Assembly (NCBI GenBank): GCA_036924285.1
Contig: JAYKYS010000009.1
Span: 15,934,001 to 15,998,000 of the forward strand
Direction: 5' to 3'
Length of the DNA: 64,000 nucleotides
Source: Asterella californica
Taxonomy: Eukaryota > Streptophyta > Marchantiopsida > Marchantiales > Aytoniaceae
Numbering within the stretch: the stretch's first letter is position 1; the number at the start of each line of letters is the position of its first letter. Under the pieces are notes generated by a model. That model did not search any database. It was not told where the DNA came from and saw only the letters and a program-made list of their open reading frames with translations. This document shows positions 11,897 to 22,974 of the stretch, piece by piece. Made by a program: the position numbers and the translations under genes.

Positions 11897-13085
11897 CCCT
11901 TGTCATCTCGCTCTACAAGAGTGGATTGCAAAAACCCTTACATTTCTTTGTCTAAGAATCTCTAAGGGTCTATCAATTCTGCTTATGTATTGAATGGACC
12001 CTAATAAGCTGTACTGAATAATTGTCATCAGAACTTCGAACTCGAGCATAATGAGATCCTCATTCATCACCTTTGTCTCTATTCGAACAGCGGTGATGTA
12101 AGGTTGACCCAATATGATAGAATAAGCGGTAGATGATTGTACAAAGAAATGTTGATCAACCTCTACATCTCCAATCTCACGCATATTGAGACATGCTCCG
12201 TATAACTCACCCTTTTGATTATTTGCAGCACGAAGTACCCAACCGTGATTTCTTTTGATTACCCATTGTCCCTTCTCATACACCTCTTTTGAAATGATGT
12301 TGATTTCTGACCCGTGATCCACAAGTGCAGGTACCGATTCAGAAAGTCCTCCAAGTCGAAGTTGTGTCTCCGTTGTCACTCGTATACAGTGATTCTGTTT
12401 GAAATCATTGTTTGTGCTTGACTTATCCTCCTCCAGAAATTCTTCATCTTCATTCTCAACAACAGCGGGATCAGCAACCCTTGTCTCATACTCGGCATCA
12501 CCTAATTCATTAACACCAATAGCATCTACCACTCCAACCATCTGACTAGTTACTTGTTCTTTTAACATCTATCTCTTTCTTTTCACGATATCAGTTATCA
12601 ACTCATGAAAATCTCTTTTTGCGATACCAAGTACATCAGGAAGAGAAAACTCAACTATGGCATCTAGAATACATTGCTCCAAAATAGTAAGTAAGTCTGT
12701 TGCTATTTCGATGTTGGCAACCAACTTGTAAGTTGGAGCTTTTTCCTTCTCTTGTGCTGTAAATCTCTTTCTCTCATATTCTGTCAGTAGCAGTAGTCTC
12801 TTGTGGCAAATCTTGTACACCTTCCATAGGATCTACTGCAAGTGATGAAATTGTAGAGGTAGCAGGTACATCCTCTATAGTAGGAAACCTATCAGTTGGT
12901 ACCGATCCAAATGACGATGGCTCCGCTGCTATTCTCCTCGTAAGTCTTCGACGATCATTGTCATCCAAGTGCTCATGCATCTAAGTCAGAAGCATCTCGT
13001 CGTCTGTTGTCTTCCACCATGGCATCTTGTTCACTGCTTGCTTCTAAAAACGCTCGAACAATACCGCACGTAGATTTATCTAAAA
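11897..13085 (-). pseudogene. Gypsy element D, late gag and Asp-His-Gly protease
   Basis: Minus-strand remnant of the A/C family. From high to low coordinates: a segment near 13060-12990 like the EEKRRRDS stretch of element C, the frame at 12820-12569 (YKLVANIEIATDLLTILEQ, then FHELITDIVKRKR), and 12568-11903 with the retropepsin VDHGSEINIISKEVY and ILGQPYITAVRIETK. Coding similarity stops near 11.9 kb where the LTR of element B begins, so D was interrupted by B; the left part would lie beyond B, outside the window. The lack of gag before 13085 and the stops show it is a fragment. Confidence 0.8.
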
Positions 13086-13303
13086 CTCAAGCCCCTTGCT
13101 AAGCAGCCCCCTAGCCAAGCAGGGGTCTTTAAATCCTTATACGCACACTCACTTATCAAGTAGCCCTCTTGCTAAGCAGCCCCCTAGTGAAGCTAACCCC
13201 TTGTTAAATAAAATTTCTTTCCTTCACAAAATTTTGCAAAAGGTCAAGTGTCATCGCATATGCCAAAGTCAAGGTAATCAAAAATCTTTTTTTTTGTTTT
13301 TTT

Positions 13304-13346
13304 GGAGGTATGGCTGAGTGGTTGAAAGCATTGGTTTGCTAAATCA
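13304..13346 (+). tRNA. 5' half of mitochondrial-type tRNA-Ser(GCU), truncated
   Basis: Forty-three bases starting GGAGGTATGGCTGAGTGG and ending GCTAAATCA reproduce the acceptor 5' strand, D arm and anticodon arm of plant mitochondrial trnS-GCU (anticodon GCT in TTTGCTAAA). No variable arm or GGTTCRA T arm follows, so it is not a functional tRNA gene here. It breaks after exactly 43 nt. Liverwort mitochondrial trnS carries a group II intron at this position (known as trnSi43, from memory). Most likely this is mitochondrial DNA transferred to the nucleus. Confidence 0.7.
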
Positions 13347-13800
13347 GTGCCCAACACAAGCTAGAAGCCGCCGTGAATCATTGATGATAAGTATAAACTC
13401 TGAAATCGTCAAAAAGTGGAGCTATAATCGGCCCCTGGTCTAAGCCAGAACCCTCGATGCCACCTTAATGCAACATGAATTATGAGCTAAGCCACAATTT
13501 TAGAACCTATGCCACAGCTACAAGACCACCCCATAAGGCTTACAGCCCTCTCATAGTTGTATCAGGTATCTCTCAACTCATAATCTCCGTTGCATGCGGA
13601 GGCTTAGACTAGGTTGCCCACATTTAAGGAAGATACCAATCTCTCGTCCCTAGATATGCAAGACGTAGCTACGCACCCAACATAGACTCCTATCTAGGAG
13701 GTCAACGGGCTGAGATAGGAAACATGAGCTAGGAAGATTGATCCAAGGACCTCTTCTTCCTAGGTGGGCGCCCCTTTCACTGAGGTGGCTCTTGTTTCAG
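13347..13800 (+). other. Possible group II intron fragment downstream of the trnS half
   Basis: It begins GTGCCC, compatible with the GUGYG start of a group II intron, and continues as a stem-rich non-coding sequence unlike the flanking retroelement DNA. I did not find a domain V hairpin, so it would be truncated. The identity rests on its position after tRNA nucleotide 43. It is otherwise unannotated mitochondrial-like or intergenic sequence. Confidence 0.4.
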
Positions 13801-16616
13801 TTTAATACAGTAAAGAAACTTGTACACATACTTACAGAACTCGCTTTTATCTTCTTTGCTAGCTTTTCATGTGTTACTATACACCTCTGTTTCTAGTGAC
13901 AAAAGAACCAAAACTATATTACTCAAGAACACCTACGCGATGATGTTATCAGATAATGAATCCAGGTCACCAACAGAAAATGACAAAGTTTTCTCTTTTG
14001 TCACTTTCTTAATCTAGAAACGATGCAAACATCTACGTATATCCTTATTTGGCATAAATGAAAACACGTGCATGCTCTAATCAAGAAGAGCTTCCACCTG
14101 GTACCTTTGTGACTTCTTAGTCGTTCTGCTAGTTCTTATTATGACGGACAAGCTGGAGAATGTATTATGGAAGCAGAAGAAGTTTTGAAACTTCGTGATT
14201 GTATTACTAAAGTTTATGTACAAAGAACGTTTGGAATATAAGCTAAGAGACAGCTTGTCTAGCTTGCCATGGCTTAGCACTTGCACAGCTTAACAAGCTC
14301 ATGGACGGCTTCTTTTACAACTACATACCCAGTGGAAAAAAATCTCATTTTTGCTACCAACTTTCACTTTACAGACCCTCGTGCAACAAGACATTGCTCT
14401 GCTGGTGTAGACAAAATCAGACGAAATTGTCCATGGGACACCCAAAAACACACTCAAAAACACAAAAATATGAAAAATAGTCTAAAAATTACCAAAGCCA
14501 TCTTTGAGATAACAGAAACAGAATTCTGAGAGGAGAACACACCCACACAAGCCCCGTGCACACGTCACGATCCTTAAAAACCAACAAGACTCAAGATAAT
14601 CTCACGGATTTCATCAATTCGGTCAAAAAATCAGACATAAATGTCAATTTTGGTTCCCTTAACACAAAAAGAGCTCTACTGAACTCAAACGAACTCCTTT
14701 CAAACATTTTTAGTCACGTTGGAAGTGTCTTCCCAGCGCGCTCTACTACAGTCTTCGAGGACCAAAACCGACCACCACAAAAAACCTGACCAGCGCTTCT
14801 GCACATCAGTCAAATATAAGATTTGAAGAAAATGACGAACTCATCAACGACCAAAATTTGATCCAACCAGCGACCAAACTCCCACCAAATCACTTCGTGA
14901 ATACACCAAACGAATTGCAAATCACCCGCACTCCACAAATTGAAGATACAATCAATCTACGACCACTTTGAAATACCATCGACAAAATATCCACGACATG
15001 ATTTCAAAATTTCACGTATCACTTTTCTCGAGTAATCTAAAACACATACATCAACACTTATCAACCGATAACAGATCAACTAGAATCAAGCCAAACCCAC
15101 TCTGTGCTCGCAGAGAATCCATGTTCTACTCACTAAGCGCATCTACCTAGCTAGGAGCTTGAATGCTCAACTCGAGAGAAGAGATGGACTACAAGCTCCA
15201 ACTCAAATATACTCCTTGGTGATCTCAACCCAAGAAACTCCGCTAACGGTACTGACGGCACAACGGAAACTACCGACACTACTGACGCTAACAGCATGTG
15301 TCACTTCGCACTCGGTCGAAATAACAACTGGAAAAAATGACATGATAAAAAGAACCATAGTTTATTGAACTGTAGCTCTTTGTTAATAGCAGTGAGTCGG
15401 TTATTATTATATATGTGAATTGATATAATAATCCTATTTTTAAATTATAATAAATTATTTAAAATTAACATTAATTATTACAAAAAATATTAACAAATTA
15501 AAAAAGAAGAAGTTGATAAAATGTACCTCCGACATTTTCTTACAACTGCCTCTGAAGGAGCACGCCAAAAACATCCGCGGTGGCCGTGATCGTAACACTC
15601 TCTCGCGGTCAAAAGTTTATTTGCGGGAGATTCTAGATTGACACGCAATAATGTATATGATAGAGAAACTCCTAAAACAAGTCGTTCGGCTATGGGATAA
15701 GTTTTTACTACAACTATATAAATATGAGCTACTACTGTAATTGGAGATATTTTGCATAGGTTAGAGAAAAGACATATTTGTTATGGAAAAACAGTTATCT
15801 TTATGAATAACCATGTTAACAATACATTTTAAAAGTAGTAAATCAACTACTAAAATAGGAAAACTCTTGACACCACACAAGAAATATTATCTCAAAATTC
15901 GTTTCCAAAAAGAAACTTTCATTTCCGCGCGTCCTTGAGGAATGTCCGACTTGGCTGCACCCGTAGACTGTGGAGATATCTTGCCAGGTCGACAGTCATG
16001 ACGATTGTCTGATACATGTCGGTCGAATGGAATTTGAATGGCTTGAAATCCTCGTGGCTCCCGTCCGAGAGAGATGCCGCCTTCTCAGTGTGTTTTGAAT
16101 GCACGCTGAGCCACACTCATGATACAAAAGAAGAAAAGCTGGAGGGCTGAAGGAGCTCCTGGAGTTCGTGGCCCCAGATCGCCGTAACGATGGATCACGG
16201 ACGGAAAGATCATCTGCTGCGGCGATCTCCTCACTACGCAAGTAACCAACTGTAGAACCGGATAGACGCACGTGCATGCATTGCTTTCTCACCTCCAAGT
16301 TTCAGGAGCCACCACACCTTTGCAGACGGAGCTGTTTGATCTTCTGCGCTCTCTCGCCTAACTTTAGCTCTTGCAAGTATCGGTTCGTGACTTTGGCCGC
16401 CCAAAGCGTTCGTCTTCCATGCGTCCGATACATCCGCACTCACGAGAAACAATGAGATAGAACGAGGGGAGGAGGAAGATTCAGATTCTGACTGTTTCTT
16501 TGCTCTGGAAGACACTTGGAAAGAGCAGCACTGGATCGGAGAGCAAAGCGTTTCAAAAGACAGCGTGAGGACTCTGAGGTTTCTCTTACTGCCGGAAACG
16601 AGGATCCGCAGGAGGA
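13801..16616. other. Intergenic, no gene seen; includes thioredoxin upstream region
   Basis: Only short frames with no family resemblance. 14.3-15.2 kb is rich in CAAA/ACCA on the + strand and could be a decayed LTR in reverse. 15.4-15.9 kb is very A+T rich. 15.9-16.6 kb is more GC-rich and directly precedes the thioredoxin start, so it probably holds its promoter; I see no certain TATA box. Confidence 0.4.
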
Positions 16617-19252
16617 ATGGGGCCTGTAACGGTGCTTTCAACAGTGTCTGTACCTGCTCTTTTGCAGTATGGACTTGGAAATAGTTCGCAGGTATCTCCG
16701 GTGTCTGCGCAATTAGTGTCGAATAGCAACCGTGGAAACAAACTTCCTGACTACAATTGCAGCCTTTTGAGTGAAGAGAAGCGCTGTCAGTCAAGATTCA
16801 GATCCAAGGCGCTTATTAGCAAAGGCGGCTGTGTGCTGTCGTCTGGCATCGCATTTCCGCGAGCAGAATTAGCGGATGATGCGGATAAGGGGAACGTGAT
16901 TGAAGTCCAGAGCGGTAATTTTCTCTCCGCTCAGCTTTGCGTTGAGAAATGGCGTCAAAATGTCCATATCCAAAATTTGTTTCCAGCTTAACAAGAAGAA
17001 ATTCTGTTTGCAATGTATTTTCTCTCTACTTTACAAGCGGGATCAACGGACTCACGGAACTGCCCTGTTATCATTCGGGCGCAAGTTGACGCTCAGTCCA
17101 CGTTGCTCTGGTGTCTGTCTTTCAAGAAAACGCTCTGAACCAAAACCGTTCACTCCACACTAGCGGAATATACTGGCTGCTCTTCTCAACCTACAGTTTA
17201 CCAGCTAAACTTGAGTCGAACATGACATGTGCAAACTTATTGAGAGTTTGCTCTCATATGCTTCGGATTTCAGCTCTAGTATAGTATATTCAGTTCTAGT
17301 GTGGATCTTTCGGACCAACAGACTGATTGTACTGAACTGTAATTGAAGTTTTCGGTCGTGTTTTCTAGAGCCTTTGTTCAACGACGTCCTTTTCCGGTAT
17401 TTTAGCAAAGAAATCTAGTACTCTGTGCGCTTGAAACATACGTATGCTGTAATATGTTAAGAATGAGTTGTTTCCTGATAGCGTGTCTTATCGCTAACAG
17501 CGGAGGAGATGGCCAGGCACCTACAAGAATCTGGAGATCGGATGGTGAGTTCATCCTCGAGTAAGCTGAATTACTTTCTCATATCAACTCTCGTCTCAAG
17601 TAGAGATGTTTCGTCAGAGTGGAAGCTTAAGATTTAATTCGTCATGATTAATCATCTTATCGTCCATAAAATCGTCCGAGAGTGATCAGGGATAAAAACC
17701 TTCCATAAACTACTTTCGATTCTCAGAAGTAAATCTCGTCTGTCGTGAGCCATCTTAGTAAAATATCTATTCTATTTTATTGTGTACTTTATTTCCTGCC
17801 GAGTGAATAGAGAAAAGGAATTACGTATCGGAGTTCGGGTTGGTTTCAGTCTCATTTTCCTGTGAGTTCTTCCGAAGATTCAAAGTTCAGACGAGCGCAG
17901 CATGTTCGGCTCAATTTGTCTATTTTATGCAGAGAGAATATCCTTCACACAAGTGACTGGATCAGAAGAGAGTGTTGAAGTGTTGTCCCATCCGAAGATC
18001 TGTCTGGTGAAATGAGGGATAAGGGATGCATCCTGAGAGAGAAGAGACAGGAACAGAGAGGATAAGTGATCATGCAGTTACTATCATTCGTCCGGAAGGT
18101 TGAGACCTGATTGTCACTCAGTGTTGTCTCTGTGAATTCGAACAGAGGTTCCTGAGTCAGAAAAGAGGTTTTTCATTTGACGTTTTGTTGAGGACCCACA
18201 AGCCTCTGAATTGTTATGTTGATGTGGAACCGACTTGCGTTGTGGCGCAACTTCCGGAGCAAGCTGGTATGTTTTGACAGTTTCGCACATGACTTGGTGT
18301 CGCAGGTGGTTGTGAACATATCAACCCGTACTTGTGGTCCCTGTAAGTTGATACTTCCAAAAGTGATCAAGATGAGTACGGAGTATCCGGAAGTGTTATT
18401 TCTTAAGATCAACGGGGACATCGACAATGGGACAAGGGTAACTTTCTTTTCTCGTATGGACACATTCCGTAATTTTCTTTTGGCACGGAGCATATCATGA
18501 TGCAGAAGGAAGAAGAAGTACCCTTCTAAGCTTTAACTCTGATGTACACACTGGAATTTCGTTACCTTATCTAGTTCTTGATGCCTTTGTTCGTGTGCTT
18601 AGACGGAGTGTGTCCTAGCTCATATTACCGTAGGTTGTGTATTACCTCACCAAACCAAGATAGAACTCGAAGTATATGACGCTTGAACTTGCTTACGTCT
18701 AAGGAAAGGGTGCTGACTTAGTTACCCTTCAAGTTGGTGAAGTTTGCTTGTAGCTTTCTATGGATTCTGGAAGCATGTTGGATTAGTGGATGTAGACGTC
18801 AGTCTCTCCTTTACACTTTACACCGAGTCACTTTATTTATGCCCTGTTTTACTGGTCTTCTGATACCTTGTTCGAAACTTGTGTGTCTGAATCTTTCACT
18901 GCATCTCACTGTTTGTCTTCTTACAATGTTCTTCCAGTTCATAGTCGCGTGAATTCGTGCTCAAGCATAATGTGAAGAACGACCATTCTCTGTGGTTCAC
19001 TACTCGTCACTCGATTGACTTGAGTTTTCGTGTATTGCTTCTCTGATATAATATTTTACCTGCACCCAATCCAAGTAAGCTGTGGCGTGCTGATTGAAAC
19101 AGGCTCTGATGCGGGAGTGGGGCGTGAAAGCAGTACCAACCTTCCGTTTCTATTTGAACGGAGAGTTGATACATGCACATTCAGGGGCGAAGGAAGACGA
19201 GCTTCGAGCCTACTTTTTAACCCACTACATGAATGTAGTATCTGCTCAATGA
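16617..19252 (+). CDS. Plastid-type thioredoxin-like protein, TCGPC active site (4 exons)
   Basis: Exons 16617-16914, 17501-17544, 18306-18437 and 19103-19252 join in frame with GT..AG borders and give about 206 residues. Residues 1 to about 85 are Ser/Arg-rich and look like a chloroplast transit peptide. The thioredoxin fold then starts (VIEVQSAEEMARHLQ), with the active site RTCGPCK at Cys124/Cys127 and the cis-proline in VKAVPTFRFY (Pro170). It would reduce disulfides of target proteins, probably in the stroma. The usual Trp before CGPC is Thr, as in atypical plastid thioredoxins; by memory the body resembles f-type and CDSP32-like proteins. Introns are 586, 761 and 665 bp. The subfamily is uncertain, the fold and exon structure are not. 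Confidence 0.87.
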
Positions 19253-22159
19253 AGCAACAAACTTTGGGGAGAGTACATTACAGCGGAGTTGTAGGTATGG
19301 TTCTCGTTAAACTCCTGTGTTCGGCAGCGGGGTTGTTCTTTTTGATGGTTCGGACATACATTGTTACAAAACTTGGGTCACGCAATGCAAGCCGGAATGG
19401 GCATATAATGCATCTTGTCTCGCTGACTTAGAAGAACTGCAATATTGCAGCTTGAAACTCGTGTCTCCTGGTCAGGGCCTGTAAAGAAAGTAGAAGGTTT
19501 TTGAACATTGCAAGTACGTGTGCAAATTAACGCGGGGATATTAACGTTGTTCTGGGAGTCACTCGGGTGTATTCTCTTATTATGGAAACTCAGACCACTT
19601 TCTGATCGAATAATGCTAAAAGCTGCCGGAGGAAGTGTCGACATGCGTCTGATTGTGACTACACGCAATGGGTTCTATGATTAGATTATGCATGACGTAT
19701 ACTGCGTGGGACTTTATCAAGTAGTTGCTGACTCTAAAGGAAGACTCATGTCCTTCAAGTTTATAAACGCGTGTGTTAGCGGAATTATTCCAGCATTCTT
19801 GTTACGAACATGCTGCGAGAACTTGCTCCTTGTTATGATGATGTCTGTGCCTGATGTTAGAATTACTAGTGCTTACAGGCGACAAACAGGCCTATTTCCG
19901 ACTTGTGCTCCGCCGACTGTGTATTTCCTCAAGTGGTGCCTTGCCTACATGAAGGTTATCGGTTCCACGAGCCAGTGCAGTCATCCACCATTCTTCGCAT
20001 AAGTGTCAAGGTTCTGTTGAGCCACTTCACTCATCCACCATTCTTCGCTGAAGACTGAAGGTGAGAGGTTGACAAGTTACGTCCAGGGAAGCAAGAGGGC
20101 AGCTTAACGCTGCTAGTTCAACGTAACAGACAATGTAGAGTCCTTTGTTGATGAAGCTCATTGCTTTGGAGCTGTATAACCTCGAAGAAGCGCGGTAACT
20201 TGCAAGTCTGTGGGGATGGGCGGATTGCGAGCACAGATGGTGTGAAACGATGAAAGTGTCACTGAAGTGAAAGTGTCACCTTAGTGAAACAACCGCTGTT
20301 CCCGGTCACTTCTGAAGGCGATGGGCATACCCGACTACCCAATCGACATCGGTAGAACCTCACAAAGCTATTTGACCTGCTCTGGCTTAGCAAACTATGA
20401 GAAAATGGGGAAACCTGCCGCGCCCAACTGATGTCACTGCTGTCGGCCGCAGTTGCACTGGAGCATCCCCCTATTCTATGAAACTTCTCCGAGATTCTTA
20501 CACACAATTATGAAAAGGGAATCATTTCCTTCCAGCCGCATTCTCTTTGCGGACTTGTAGGTCAGTGAATTCACTTGGTATATTCCACACTAAACCAATC
20601 GAAAGCAGCAGAACTTCTGGCATAACTATATCCTTACGAACTTTTGTCAAGATGAAACAAGGTTAGGTACATTAGAGAAATCCCTTTTTACTTAACGTCT
20701 TGTCTGCAGTACGTTCACAACCGTATCCATCTGAGAAAGTCGTGAGCAAGCACATTCTTGTTTGGTGCCTTCGTCCTCGCTCAGTTTCGACTAGGAACTG
20801 CTAAAAAAGGGGAAGGTGGAAAATTCACCAATAATTCATCACTAACCCGAATTGGTTCAACTACAATGATATTAACAAACAGTTTTTAAACAAAATAGTA
20901 GAAAATACAAATGCTATAAGATGCATGCAAGTGCCCTTGTGTTATCATATTTTTTGTATGAAGATCGTCAAAGAAAATGATATGTTCTTGGCAATGGGAA
21001 TATCGTGTGCATAACTGAGGTGAGAGAGAAATAACCATAAGAATGAGCACTGCGGGTATTACTTCTGATTGTCTCTATCAATACATGATAAATAGACTAA
21101 TATGTGATTTACACCCAATCCTCTTGGACCCAAGTCTAACACAAGAACTATCGAATAGTAGACCAAAGTAAAGAAATTATAATTTTACTAACAAGAAGCT
21201 CCGTAATAAATTTTGATCCAAAACGCATGAGTATCTAGCAAAATTTAACTATCACAAGATATTGAAGAAATTGAAGAAAGTCTATCTGAGAATGTACTTC
21301 TTTCACCAAGCTGCTTTAGATCCGTAGGGTATTTCTTCTTTATTTCTTTTGCTCCAGTAACTTTCAAATCTGACTTTCCACAGCTGAGGTATTTTTAACT
21401 TTTGATCCTAAGTGATTGAACTTTCAAAAATCTCCTCCTTATGACTTAAAGTCACTTCATCGACAAAATAAACCGCTTGATCTAAGATCTGTCTTCTCAC
21501 TTTGATCACAATGACATCCAAGACAAGCAATTTAGAGTTCTTTTCACAAGGAACGGTAAAAATATTTATCACAAGAAGTGAAAAACTGACATAAATTGAT
21601 CTATCATGGTCTAACTTTATTTATTATACAACACACACCAATACAATCCACTTATGGTGACATGGCACTTTTCCGACGTGTCAAAAACCAAAAAGTGTAA
21701 TATGAAATTTTGACATGTGTCAATTTTTTGCTGACGTGGTCTTTTTTACTGAGGTTGACAGCGATGACATGGCCAAGAGAGCTGACATGGGCCTGATACG
21801 CGTCCGTGCATGTTGACCTTATGATGACACATGGCGGTATGACCCTGATGTGGATGGTTGTGGACAAGATTGACGTGATGAATGCTGACTAGATGGTTGT
21901 AAAAGCGATTCGAGTTGCTGATGTGATAGTGCATATGCATGACATGTGGCGTCATGCATGGGTGCCATGTGGCTGTCTGCATGTGCAATTGTGACTGAAC
22001 ATGGAGATGAAACATGGATCTAGGTGGACTGCTTGTCAAAAGTATATAGCTGTGTTGTCGAGATCATTTGAAGAATGATTTTGGTGTCTCAATGCCGATA
22101 GACTGTCAAATTTATTTCGTGATTTTTGGTCTAGGTCGAGTTGAATCAAATGATTTCTC
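19253..22159. other. Intergenic, no gene seen
   Basis: This is the 3' flank of the thioredoxin gene. A roughly 49-bp imperfect tandem repeat lies at about 19970-20065 (shared CATCCACCATTCTTCGC). 20.8-21.6 kb is A+T rich and featureless. 21.65-22.05 kb is GT-rich on the + strand with recurring TGACATG and ATGTGG blocks. None of the short frames resembles a protein I know. Confidence 0.4.
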
Positions 22160-22328
22160 CTACTTCCTCTTTAACACTGAACTGCGGGACGCATCCCCAA
22201 GTTGAAGATTTTAGTGAGGTTGAAGAGGTTTGGAGAAGTTGAACTTCGAGACGCATCTCGAAGTTGAAGAGTTTTGGGAGGTTGAACTCCGAGACGCATC
22301 ATGAAGTTCATTGTTAAAGAGGAAGTAG
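22160..22328. repeat. Foldback repeat with 24-bp arms
   Basis: CTACTTCCTCTTTAACACTG at 22160 pairs with its near-perfect complement ending at 22328 (24-bp arms, one mismatch, extending further imperfectly). Between them a short unit with the theme GAGACGCATC is repeated, and recurs at about 22617. It is consistent with a small foldback or MITE-like element. Confidence 0.6.
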
Positions 22329-22974
22329 AAGAAATTTTGTGGAAGCATAACTCTCTGCTCGAGTCTCCGTCTGGGACGTGTTGGTATCGTCAGAACCGGC
22401 TCGGCGAGAGAAACGTCTTGGAGAGCTCAATTTGGAGAAATCACCAAGCACAAATAATTGAAGAGAGAAGTGGGAGGATAAAGGTTTCAGGTGGCATAAC
22501 TTCTTGCTCGAATGTCAGTTTAGGGCGTGTTGGATATCATTAGAATCAGCATTTTGAGAGAAAGGAGTTGGAAAACTTAGATTTGGAAAAACGGTAAACT
22601 TTCAACAAGTGAACTTTGAGACGCATCCTGAAGTTGAACGGTATGAAAAAGCAGAAGAGACAAAGACAAAAATCTTTGAAGAGGTGTAATTGTTGGTAGG
22701 GAGGTCCGTTTCAAACACTTTGGGTACTGTTAAAAAGACGTTTCCAAGGGCTACGTAGGGAGGTTGACAAATTTTAATTTGGAGAACTTGTGTGGAAAAT
22801 TTCCAGACGTCTGAAATCTGGTTGTAAATTTTGGTCTATAAAGATAAAAATACTCAAGGGTTGGATTGGATATTTGACATTCGTGCATTGTTGTTCTTCT
22901 TTCTTGACCGCACACATATTTTCTATAGCTAGATATCGCGTGTATTCTTGGTCACATCTTTTGCACCCTATGAT

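Noticed and set aside
13304..13400. Functional tRNA-Ser gene
   Set aside because: The 5' half is excellent, but no variable arm, T arm or 3' acceptor strand follows. It is annotated as a truncated copy.
14300..15200. Third LTR type in reverse orientation
   Set aside because: The base composition resembles an LTR, but I found no terminal motif, partner copy or adjacent coding region.
15996..16794. Minus-strand frames of 100 and 186 codons
   Set aside because: They overlap the thioredoxin first exon and promoter and show no recognisable protein; treated as antisense shadows.
21650..22050. GT-rich segment as a gene or telomere-like repeat
   Set aside because: It contains recurring TGACATG and ATGTGG words but no regular period, and the frames on both strands are short and unlike any protein.
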